NCBI GenBank assembly: GCA_016508695.1
Contig: VNKQ01000020.1
Location: 62,001 to 126,000 of the forward strand
Reading direction: 5' to 3'
DNA length: 64,000 bases
From: Hyphodiscus hymeniophilus
Lineage: Eukaryota > Ascomycota > Leotiomycetes > Helotiales > Hyphodiscaceae
How positions within the stretch are numbered: the first letter of the stretch is position 1; each line of letters begins with the position of its first letter. Positions 10,268-21,311 of the stretch are shown one piece after another. Position numbers and translations under genes: made by a program. Below the pieces are notes generated by a model. That model had not been told where the DNA came from. It searched no databases and saw nothing but the letters and a program-made list of their open reading frames with translations.

Positions 10268-12298
10268 CTATTGGAAAAGACTGGCGTATTCCGCCTTGAT
10301 CATATCCGCAGCCTAGATAGCATTAGAAAGGTATTCAATGATCAGAGGATATCCTCATATCTCACCTTCTCAGCAATCATGTACACCGAGTTCTGCGGTC
10401 TGCAGTCGGGAATGACCGGGATGACGGACGCGTCCACAACACGCAGACTCTTGATCCCGTGGACGCGGCACTGCGGATCCACGACTCCTTGCTGGATGTT
10501 CTTGGAGAGACGAGTCGTCCCGCATGGATCTACGCATTCATGTTTTGTTAGCCAGCGCCCGCAAACAGGGGGAGCCCGAGCAGCGGAAAGAAAAGAAAAC
10601 TCACGGAATCCCGTCTGCGACCGCTCTAGCACTACCTTGTTCATCGCCTCGTCAGACTGGACCGGCATCTCCCACGGATAGTCCCCCGTCACGATGTCCC
10701 TCATTCCCTCACCGCTCGTGAGCACGTCGTACGTCCATCTCACGCCCTCGCGCATGGCGAGAATGTCGAGGTCGTTGCCGAAGAAGTTGAGGTTGATGTT
10801 CGCCTGCTGCAAAGGGTCGGCCGAGTTCAGCGTCACCTCTCCCTTGGACAGCGGGCGCAGTAGGTCCACAATCACCGTGAAGCTGCTTCCCTGTGGAGGG
10901 ATCGGATAGTGCCATTGGAAGGCCGACGAGAACATAGGCACGAAGTCCAGCTCGAAGTGTGGCTGGCCGCCTGGCCCGAAGGGATCCAGTCCACCGTTGG
11001 CTTTCTTGGCTTCGGTGTAGGCGGCGTATTTGTTCAGTCGCGAGTCGATCCGCGGGAAGCCGACCATTTCAAGGAGGGCGCTGCTATACGGACCGCTCTT
11101 GTCACGGCGGTAGGCATTCACGGCACCATCGTGAGCCTGGCCTGCTCGGAGGAGATGGTCGTCGAGCCCGTAGCCGTCCTTGAGCCTGAGCACGAACGGG
11201 ACGATGGGATGGTCGAGGAGGTTCTGTCCTACGTGTGGGCTGTCGACGATGACGGGGATTTCGTGCCTTTTCAGCTCCGCGGCTGGCCCGACCCCAGAGA
11301 GCATCAGGAGCTTGGGGGACTCGAACACGCCCTGGGAGACGATGACTTCGTACTTGGCGCTCACAGTGATCTCCTCGCCCGTCGCGGGGTTGACGACCAC
11401 GACGCCGGTGCACACTTTGGTGGTGGGATCGATGATGAGTTTCTTGGACTGCACCGAGGCGAGGATCGTGATGTTGGGCTTGCCATTCACGTACAAGAAG
11501 CTCCCTTGTCGAGTCCCCTTGTACACAGTGTCCAAGCAGTGCGTCAGGCCGGACATGGTGCCAGAGTAGATATCGTCGCTGAGCGCATGACCCTTGCTCG
11601 TCCATGCCTGAGAGAGCGCTTCTCTGAAAGGAGCCATTTCCGGCACCAGATCGGCGTGAGAGATCTGAATGGGTCCACCCGTCCCTACCTTTGACAGTTC
11701 ACTAGGGTACAGCTTTGGGTCATCATGATAAGTTGCGCACTGTGTTGATCAGCCAACGCATCTCGTCTACGGATGTGAGAGGCGCACCTTTCTCAAATAC
11801 GCCACGATATTATCCCAAGTCCACTCCTTCCCGCCGTATTCCTCCCAGTCATCGAACGTCCCCTTGCTGCCCGGGATCCACGTGAAGTAGTTTGCGCAGG
11901 TGCTCCCTCCCAGCACCTTCCCGCGGGTGTTCGGCTTCTCGACACGCTCGTAATCGTCGCGCTTGATCATGGTCGTCTTGTAGCCCCAGTCGTACTGGCT
12001 TCCCCGGAGGTCGAACGCCTTTGCGGGCGTAGTGATATTCTCGATCTCCTGGGGGTTGCTGGGGTTGGGAGGTTAGCGAGGCAGTTGGGGGACTGACTGG
12101 GCCTAGGTGTCTTTGCTCACTCTACGCCGGCTTCGATCACTAGGATTCGCAAGTTGGGGTTCTCGGCCAGGCGGCCAGCAACTGTGTTTCCAGCGGTTCC
12201 ACCTGCTCTATGTTAGGAGAGTGATGAGAGGGGCTGGTGTACTTACCACCGACGATTATGAAGTCGAATGGTTGCATGGTTGCAGTTTCACCACCCAT
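10268..12298 (-). CDS. GMC family FAD-dependent oxidoreductase
   Basis: Flavoprotein of the glucose-methanol-choline family that oxidises an alcohol. Six exons (12298-12247, 12202-12121, 12058-11788, 11739-10605, 10529-10366, 10312-10268) give 582 residues with consistent phases. The FAD Rossmann motif is at 17-22 (GGGTAG); both GMC signatures are readable (GKVLGGSTCANYFTW; SPKLLMLSGVGP). The catalytic His is H514 in HPCGTTRLS. The position where relatives have the second His or Asn reads Arg (DCRPQNSVYMIAEK). The C-terminus AADMIKAEYASLFQ is typical. No signal peptide is seen, so it is probably intracellular. Intron 10604-10530 is 75 nt, in frame and stop-free, so a naive frame call would add 25 residues beside the catalytic His. 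Substrate unknown; it is 30 kb from the second GMC gene and not closely similar. Confidence 0.93.
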
Positions 12299-15200
12299 CT
12301 TGATATTGCAGATTGAGTATGGATTAAGGTTGATGATTAACTGAGCTTCAATTCGCTGTTACTTCAGAAGGTGTGATGATCAATATTGTTCTGGCCGTTA
12401 GAAATGGGCTGCACGAGCATACTTATAATGTGTTCAACCCATAACGTCAACCTCGGAACCACAAGAACAGGCTCAGGAGCTGAGGTTATGCATACGAAGA
12501 TACCGAATCCTCAGATTCCGAGAAAGCCCACGAGGCAAGCACCACATGGGCGCGGTATCGCGGAAAGACGAAAATCATCCAAAGCAGACATTGCGGACGT
12601 TGGGACGACCACAATTGAGAATATCCATCTCTGATTGGCTTTCTACATCTCCCTACTGTAATCCACGCGCAGGACTCCGAACTGCGAAGCCGCAGGGGGT
12701 GTGAAGCGAGGCCCCTGAATAAGGCCCCGAACGAAGGAAGCGACGCTGCCTAAGCTGCATATTACATGACTTGGTAATTGAAAGATGCGAGATGTGAGAT
12801 AAGCGCAGGTTTTATGTCATTGTTGGCTCAGTAGATCTGCTGTAGGTAAGTACTGTAAGTAGGCCCTGCTCGAGATCCCGACTCGAGGTTTGTGAGATAC
12901 CGAAGAATATTCATTCCTCTAGATATTTACGAAATCGCAGAATAAAGTGGAAGAGCAAGGGTTGTTCGTGAGTAATGAAGGAAAGGGAGGACGTTGCCGG
13001 CCCGGAAACCACATTTCCGAATTTCGGCAAGCTGTCGGGATCTCGGTTTCGGATGGTGCGAAGGTTACATAACTCTCGCTGACTGTGGTCCTGAGACTCG
13101 CATTCGGGATAAGGGTTTGATGTGCTCAACCTTAGCTGTAGTAGATTTATTGCATGCAACGGTTTGAGAATCAAGAATTACGTTGCTCTTTTCCTAGATT
13201 GTGTCTCCTTCCAGTCAAATTCTAGACTTCGCAATGTCCTCGCTGAAGGAACGGATGGTCTCGCTTCATCAATTCGACTTCACAGAAGAACGAAACACTT
13301 GAGATTCTCTGTCCTTGATATTGCATTTCATGTCGCAAATATGGAAGAGCGAGAGAATTCCCTTGTTTACCGTCGAAGCATTCACGCACAGGCCTCAGAG
13401 CTGAGACGTAGGGACGGTGACGAACACATTCCATCTATCGCAACAAATGTGCATTCGTTTTCCACGGCCTGAAAGTTCACACCCTCAAAGATCAACGCTT
13501 AGGACCTATGCCGAGAGTATAAAGCATTAGTCACTCGAATGCCTCCAGCGAAGCAACTTGCATCGGGCTGGGGGCTGCATTTGGAGGAGCCGGAATCAAG
13601 GAACAACGACATACGATGATGATGAATAGGAAGAAGGTTACGAGAGGAGATGAAGTTCTCAAAAATTGAATTCGTGAGAGGCGATATGCTATCTGGCGTG
13701 CAATACCACCTTGATCGAGGACATTAGTACGCAATCCGAGCGAATTGCATAGCAAAGGGGAGATTGAACGGAGAACAGCTGTGATTGTCTTGACCACGAG
13801 GTTTCGAACTTTCGATTGGTCTGCAGTGGTCTCCCTTCATTGGTTGATGGGTCGTGATTGTTTCGATCGCTACAGGCAGGATATCGTCACGTCCATTGAA
13901 CGTGGAGGCTGCAGCGGAGAAGAATCTTTACCATTGATGCTTACATATTGGATCATCAATCACTGCTTGTGTAGGACTTACTACAAGATGGTATTGAGCC
14001 GGAGGCTGCCACCAGATTTTTCAGAATGGCGGTATACGAATGCAAGAACAAGCACAAATCACGAGGCATGCTTTGGGTTGGTGCTTTCTGTATGTGGAAA
14101 GACTCGTGTTTGTGAAACTTCATATCCACAGCCATTAGAAGACAATCATCAGCGAATGGGCATTGAATCAGTGGATTGTGGAAAGCCTATCCTACTACAG
14201 TGCCCTTCCAAGGATTCTCTCGACCAAGGATCCTCGCCGGAATGCGAGGTTGACCGAATCATTTAGAAAGTCGAAGCACCATAGATTTCTCCAATTTTGA
14301 CAAACTTTCAACACCTCTCGCGAGTCACGACGTGTTCAAGCTGGGATGATCGTCGATTCTTAGTGGTGAAATGGAAAAGGGTATTACGATCAGCAATACT
14401 GTGCTTATAAGGGAATAAGTGGGAGAGAAGTGAGAGTAGAATGAAGGAAAATGGAGGAGATCAAATGTTGTCGTCTTCCTCCTGGATTGGCCGATGGATA
14501 AACTCCAATCGCGAGTGTAGTCTCCGACTTGCAAACTGCCGTGGAGATGATCTGCTTTTGGAGGAGTAGCACTTTCAAAAATCCTCCACACTGGAGCACA
14601 TGTTTATACGCACATTGCAGAGAGAGCCTGCATTGGCTCTGCGATGGGCGGGGACAACGTTGGGGACTTGGAAAATTCAGCAGCGCAAACTTATGCGGGA
14701 TGGAGTATGGAGAGAGATACGGAGGCATGCTATAAAAACAACACAGCCAAGTAGTATCCCATTGCGAGGCTGAAGGTGTTTATCGAATACATGAGACCGA
14801 CTTCGGTCTCGTAAGCTGAGAACGCACGACGTCTTCGTTGAACCAGGATGCAGAAGGAGAGTATTTCAACCTAAAAGCACGGCATCAAACAGCCAATCCC
14901 AGCTCAAAATCAGACCACAATCCTCTGTCAGACCACACTCTCAACTACATTTCCGCGCCATAACGCAGCCCCGCCAAACGATGAACTCCAAAGTCGGGGT
15001 TGCCTTGATCAACAGGCAGCATTACCCAAACGATCGCCACCCTTCCTTCCCTCCACGAGAAACAATGCAGGCCCGCCAGACCTGTTAGAACCTGGAACGC
15101 GTAAGGGAGAAAAATAAAATATGAAACGAGCCCGATGCGCTGCGGCGCCAAGTGGGAGGATCGGCTGATCTTTACGGGAACGTATTGTGAGGAGCGTATG

Positions 15201-16777
15201 TTACCATCATGGATAGGCCACTTGGCGCTGTGTGTTGATTGGGGCTTGGGAATGCGAATAGCAGATAGGAAGAAGGAGGACGTCTGTTTAGGTACGGGTC
15301 TCGGTTGAGTAGAAGAGATAGGAGGTATTTACTGTATGGTATGAATCGATCAGAAAAGTGTAATATACCCCGTAAAGTTAGATAGTTATGAGAAAGATGT
15401 CTTTGTGTGTTTTTGTTTTTGTTTTTGTTTTTGTCTCTGTTGAATTATCTCGGCTGTGTCATGAAGAGACAGGGGCTGCATTCCGTATAGTAGATGCACG
15501 ATGCGTTCATAGGGGCTCGGGTAGCGCTACTAGTGTAAGGATTAGGCAGCTGGCGGGGTCTTGTTGGCGGTGCAGTGGCTGTGGACGGCAACAATCGGCG
15601 CTGGTGGGTTGGTTATCACTTATCGGCGTGGCACAGGTGGGGAGATTGTGTAAAGGCTGGGGATAGTAATTAATTAATAATTAATAAGAAATAAGTAATA
15701 AGTAATAACTTAACAATAACCATATCAGGACAAGACAAAGCATGAGGGATGTAATGGGATGTGATACTTATCAGCAATTTTGATTTAAGAAAAGAATAAA
15801 GAAATGAGAGAGGAGAAGGAAGAAAAGTGTATTTGACCGACGGACATATCTCCGAAAACTTTGGAGCCAGCAAGTAAGTAGAGCCAAGGGAAATCCTGGC
15901 GACAATATCCACAACTTCAAGAGGCAAAGACAACAGCAGGCGCAGAGTATCCAGATATCCATTTGAAGCCAGAAAAGGCAACCGCGTACAAGCCATACCT
16001 AGGCGTGGTCCGTTAGCTTTCTACCATCGTCTTCCCTCCTCCCAACCAACGAAACAAAACAATCGAAACAATTGAAACGCACCAACGACACGACACGATA
16101 CGATATCTCACTCAACCACCCGCACGAACTGCCTCCTCCTCATCGCCTCGCCCTATCTTCGACTGGAATCCTGATCACGATCCACGACAGATCAACGGAG
16201 CTGGTGCATGTGAATAATACAACAACACCACCATACAGCTCGATACAACTATACGAGAGCCATGCGTATCGGACCATAACCAGATATATCAATAGCAACA
16301 TATAACTCGAAACATTCGAATCGACCAAAACCATACAGATCAACAAGTGACTCTCCCAAAGATCGCTTCGATCAACGCTCTGACAAGCACTTTGAGCCTA
16401 CCGTTGTCACATTCCGGCTCGACTTCCGAACCTCTTGAATTCTCAGTCACCTCACCCACTCACAGTCCCTTCTCAAGCATGCTGCCCGAGTAAGGTGGAG
16501 GAGTATTGGAGTTTACATTTTGGGAATATCCTACAACAAATAAACAACTGTTCGAGCGCCATTCAAGCACCATTCGCGCCCTTCCTTCTCCAGTCTACCA
16601 TCTTCCACTCAACTCGCATCACGAGGTTACCAAGATCAAGAACAACTGCATTCCTCACTTCTCACTGCTCGCTGCTCGGCGTCAACGGACACGGACTGTG
16701 GTTCTATTTTCTGCTACAAATACTTACGCCAATCCGGAAAACACGGGTTTGTTTTCTCCACATCCCATCCCAGAACC
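12299..16777. other. Gene-poor 4.5 kb intergenic interval
   Basis: No recognisable gene on either strand. The longest frame (13745-14266 plus, 173 codons) has no domain, no splice context and ordinary non-coding composition. From about 15,990 to 16,777 the plus strand becomes A/C- and CT-rich, the look of a long 5' leader for the next gene. A (GTTTTT) run lies near 15,409-15,433 and a TAAT-rich patch at 15,665-15,710. Confidence 0.5.
15409..15433. repeat. (GTTTTT)n simple repeat
   Basis: About four to five tandem units of a T-rich hexamer (tttttg) in the gene-poor interval. No function apparent. Confidence 0.8.
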
Positions 16778-18198
16778 ATGGCAGGCCGATCTTTCAAGCC
16801 CGCATCGTATCTGACATGCCAGCCTACGAAGAGAAGTCCTCGTCCTTCCTTCGCTCGCTCATCCTCCGCCTCTTCGACGCAAAGCAACAATTCAGAAGAT
16901 TCCTTCGTCACAACTCTACGAACCCTTTCAACCACCGACCACGCTGCGGGTAAGCACAGCGATCCTACCAGCCTGGCTTCGATTGGTGGCGCTTCTCTCC
17001 GCTGCCACACTCCTGGTAAGTCCAGAGAATCTCACCGGAATGTGCTGCACTGGTAGCCTGTGGCCTGGTTTCTGGCGCTCTGGCAACGGGAATGGCGCGT
17101 GGCGTCGCTGCTCGCACCACCTGTACCCCGCCACATACAGTGCGCCAGTCATTGGGAGATCCACTGCTAATTTGTCGTGAAATAAATAGTCAGCAATCCC
17201 TCTTCCCTGGCTCGTCAAGCGATCGAAGATACTCCAGGTCGAAAGAGAAGTCAACCTATTGCCATCGAGCTTCCACCACGACCTCCTCCAGTTTATACTC
17301 CGTTAACCGCGCGAGGAGAGTTGAAAGGGTGAGTTCACCTTTCCTGGTCACAAGATCGACTCCCGATCCTGAGGTCACGATGCATGGCGTAGTGTGGAAA
17401 TGAGGCTTGCATATGCATGAGAGCTGCATTGTGGAGTTGAATACGTACCTACATACTTACCATTCACCCAGAGGTTACTTCCCTTTCCACGATACCTTCT
17501 CCAAATCCTACAAATCCAACGCGATTCCCAAGGACGAACGAGAACATTACGACGACAAGTCTGTCTCACGGCCATTGACCCCGGTCAACATGTCAAACGA
17601 TTCATCAGCCATGGCATCACCTGCCGAAACAAGTCGTCAAGCACCGACTTCAGTCCTTTCCCCCGCCTTTGCCACCAATAACCCCGTGCCCGAAGTTCTC
17701 GCGATGCCCATGGGCAAGTACCATCCTGCGAACTACAAAGAACCACCCAAGGCGCCGACATCGGCTCCTACACTTCATCCAACACATATGTCTCTACCTT
17801 CATCAGTTCCCGATCGAAAGAAGAAACGACCTGCACACGAGAGACACGCTTCGGATGTGAAGAGAAAGTTACAAGAATACCAGATGGGACAAGCAAGAAA
17901 TGCAGCGATGTTAGCGAATCTTTCTGGTGGTAAGCCTGAAGCCTCTGAACCAATCAGCCCACGTCTTGCACCTTTGGGAAGTCCTGGTCCGATAACACCA
18001 TTTGAATTGGAAGAAAGTACGCAAGCTGGGTATATGGTCGCTGGTGCGAGTCGTTCAATGACTAACGAAGGTCTTCTGGGCCGTGGACTTGAACGAGAAA
18101 GAGATCGCGAGTTGGTTGGTCGGATGATAAGAGCGGAGGAGGAAAGACGAGTAATGATTGCGAAAGAGGGAAGTCAAAGTCCTGGCTTGCAAGTATGA
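16778..18198 (+). CDS. Disordered protein with GGYFP motif, unknown function
   Basis: Three exons, 16778-16949, 17190-17328 and 17472-18198, give 345 residues. Phases match at both junctions (AA-V-SNPSS; ELK-G-GYFPFHD). The protein is rich in Ser, Pro and basic residues. In order it has a Ser-rich N-terminus, a proline patch (ELPPRPPPVYTPLTARG), the GGYFPFHD motif, a Pro/Thr-rich middle, a basic stretch (PDRKKKRPAHERHASDVKRK) and a Glu/Arg-rich helix near the end (RELVGRMIRAEEERR). I recall a GGYFP-x-H element in conserved but uncharacterised Pezizomycotina proteins; this is memory, not a search. The basic patch could be a nuclear signal. A second strong donor (GTAAGT at 17016) is in the same phase, so exon 1 may extend by 22 codons. 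Confidence 0.75.
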
Positions 18199-19139
18199 TG
18201 GGAATCCGGTGCTATGCGCTCGCTGGTCGTTACCACATCCTTCCCGTCGTGTCCGATCCTCATCACAAACCACCATATAGTTACGTCCGGCTCTCACCTC
18301 CACTTATTACATCAACGTGTGTAGCCGGTCCTCGACAACGTCCTACCTTGACAACATCATTACCTCGTGTTCGCACACAACCATCACATGGCACGGCGTT
18401 CATACTACAACAAAAATTATTTCATTCGTTTCACGATGGGCACAATCATGATAAAATTGATACCCACACCAAGTGCTGGTCGTGGCTTCAACATTGCATT
18501 CGGTGGCGCTTTTCGGTTGAAAATACCAACATGGTCTTCTTGCTTTCATTACTGCGTTTGGAATGCAAGGATAGGCGGGAGAACTACTCCCTCGAAGAGG
18601 GATCCTCGAAAAAGGACACTGGTTATTGAATAAAAATGGATTTATGAAATTAAATGAGCTTGACGTGATGTGTTAACAGGTCTGCCTTTGTTGTGAGAAA
18701 GTCGTCGAGCCTTTTGCTATCGATGTTAAAAACTTCTTCTGCTTCACAGCTTGGGGAGGTACCTGAAAGAAAAACACATCTAGAGCCGACTACAACCTAC
18801 AGTATACTCGTCGCCAGAAGGTCGTAATTCCTGGTAGCTTAAATAGAGAGTTATAACCATTAGTACGACAGCCCACAGCGATGCACAAGGCATGGCCAGG
18901 TTACTTTCACGGATAAAGCTTGGTTTCAAGGACTAGGGCCTCGCTCTCGAAGTGTCTCATTAGGGTTATGCTTAGGCATTGCCTCGACGCCCTTCGCTTT
19001 ACTTGATATGTTATACCTCTACCGCTTACACCGAGGGGTGAAGCGAGATGACAGCGATACGAAGCACGTAGCAGTAAAACACTAGACAACAAAACGGTCT
19101 ACCACAATGTCTTCAGCTTCACACGCCGCGTGCGTGCTA

Positions 19140-19558
19140 AGGTCCAACCCTTCCCGAGCCTGGACGAGCGAGAAGATTGCGGCAAAACTTGATTAGTGTT
19201 TGCGAGGCAAAGCTAGAGCTTGGTACACATCAGAAATATCGGACACAACTCGCGCAGGATGGCGAACTGAACTGATCTCTGGTGCACCGAGCTCGAAGCC
19301 CGTTTCCGCGAGTCTCCTGGTACAGCTCTTTCTCGGCTTGAGAAATTGAAGTACACGCTCTACGACGCAAGAAACCGCAAAGATCCAGAAGAGTATCAGA
19401 CGACAGCGACGATAGTAACGACAGCGATAAAAGTAACGACAGCGACATTATCGACTGAACTTCCTTGGTCGACTCCAGACTGGACCAGGCCATTAGAGGT
19501 GGCGTGGGATCGTAGACGTGCATCTTGGTGGCCAACCGGTCCTGAGACTGTTGCATAA
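19140..19558 (+). pseudogene. Degenerate coding remnant, possibly retroelement gag
   Basis: One plus frame reads LISVCEAKLELGTHQKYRTQ and on to GELN, then stops; a shifted frame continues DLWCTELEARFRESPGTAL, SRLEKLKYTLYDARNRKDPE and EYQ. The amphipathic text with W, RF, LE.LKYT and ARNRKDPEEY resembles retrotransposon gag-like proteins in style, but this is a weak impression with no motif to prove it. The frame break near 19,270 and the stops mean that no intact gene remains. Confidence 0.3.
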
Positions 19559-20703
19559 TTCAATGCCGATATCCTTCAGGAGTACGGTGTTCATCATCAG
19601 CCGGGTTAATCGGCTGTTGCCTACCAAGAGAGGGCGAGTGTATATTTACAATCCGATGGAAGTATTTGGTCGCCAGTCCAAAGGCAAACGAATCTAAGGT
19701 TTGTTTCGGAATTGCTTCCTCGACCTCTGCATTGGATGCTGCGACCGCCTAAGTAATTCGATGCCAGTTGGATCACACTTGCTGATGAGATGGGTTTCCA
19801 TTTGAGCAGCCCAATGTCTGAATACGATCCTGTGGTCCTTAGAGGCGGTAGTCTACACGAAGATGCGGTCTGCAATATTGTTGATCGCCGTGTCCTATAA
19901 TGCTATTACCTTGAGCTTTCGCCTGGCTACCAATTGAAGAACCGGCAACTGGACAAGCACACGAGCCTTGTCTAACCAGGTGGGCCTTTCAGAAGCAAGA
20001 GACATCCTGCCACATGGGGACAGTATAACTCGAGGTCTAGGTGTCGTTGTTGAGAAAGATTACCAAATACCCCGTCTATCTGGCCCCGTGTCGTTCCAGC
20101 GTAAAAGTCTACAATGTGTGCCATTGTAGACTCTTTCCACAAGAGTAAGCGCTGAAATGGAAGTTGGTACATGTTCACGGGCTGCATCTCATCAGGCGCC
20201 GATGCATGCGTGTCGTCTTAGAATCCGGGGATTTCTGATGAAGGTACATCGATTGCTTCGAAGACATACTCAAGCAAGAGTTAAGGTACGAGGAAGCGAT
20301 CCTGAGTGGACAGTATGAGTTCGACTTCGATATGACCCCCAAGAACAATCTTTGATGGTGCAGTCGAGGACAATGGTACGGGACAGCTGAGGGACAAATG
20401 TAACTAACTAGCTAAGACTCGGCTTGCTGCTGTACTCGTACCGCTTACTATACTCGAAGAAACAAGCGATCAAGACAAAGTCTCATTGCTTGGGGCAATC
20501 TCTTCGTTTTATTTATATAGCTTTTGCAGCAGTCGGACTGTTCGACTGTACGTTGTGTGTGTGTGTGACCAAGGAAGTCTTTCAGAGAATAATTGTTGCG
20601 GGGTTGTCCTCCCTCCTCCCTTCTCCTCCTCGGCCCTTCCCTTCACTCCGTCGCCCACCACACCAGGAACACCCGCTGTCATCTGTCATCCCTCCTGCTT
20701 TTT

Positions 20704-20751
20704 GCCTTCTGCCTTCTGCCTTCTGCCTTCTGCCTTCTGCCTTCTGCCTTC
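20704..20751. repeat. Heptanucleotide tandem repeat (gccttct)
   Basis: Six perfect copies of gccttct (20704-20745) plus a partial seventh, inside the CT-rich presumed leader or promoter of the RS-like gene. Confidence 0.92.
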
Positions 20752-21311
20752 ATCGCTCCCAGAGTTCCCACTTCAAAGTGCTTGTCCGCCATCTACGCCA
20801 TTACAACAGAATGCCCGCTTCCTCCAGCAAATCAAGCCAGAGTCGGTGTGTCAGGATTATTGAATCTCGCCAGCAGCTTGTCTAGGCGGGCCCAGTCAAC
20901 AAACAGAGTTGCATCAACCATCGGGCATGCGAGCTGCACGCCGTGTGCTCACCTTAGACACCTTCTGGCCTGTGACAGCGCATCGCTTCTTCGACATTTT
21001 CCCTTCTCGTCCCCCACTCGCTGCTGCTGTTGGACTCACCGACCCACCGAGCCATCAGCCATCCAGTCCCCAGCCAGCCATCTCAACATCAGCCCCTCCA
21101 ATACTCGTCATCCCACCAAACCCCTACCATCATCATTCCATGCTTACACGGATTATACATCTCGTGCTTCCTTCGCGAGTGTGCCGACCTCAGCTCGTTT
21201 CGTAGCTTATCCGCCATCTTTATCTTGTTATTTCGCATTCGATTTGAAACGAACGTCACGCAGAGTCTGTCGCTATCGTCTAATCGACAGCCCCACCACA
21301 CCAGAGAAACA

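Larger units (their letters stand above)
18199..21311. other. Intergenic: degenerate coding remnant plus long CT-rich leader
   Basis: The first roughly 450 bases are the 3' region of the GGYFP gene. Around 19,140-19,560 the plus strand holds frame-broken protein-like text (see separate entry). From about 20,600 to 21,311 the plus strand is strongly pyrimidine-rich and contains a heptamer repeat; it is probably the promoter and 5' leader of the next gene. The 348-codon frame that crosses this leader is not a separate gene: it overlaps the real coding exon in another frame. Confidence 0.55.

Noticed and set aside
10909..11694. 261-codon plus-strand frame
   Set aside because: It is antisense to the conserved main exon of the GMC oxidoreductase and has Asp/Gly/His-rich shadow composition.
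13745..14266. 173-codon plus-strand frame
   Set aside because: No domain, signal, splice context or protein-like composition; length is within chance for this GC content.
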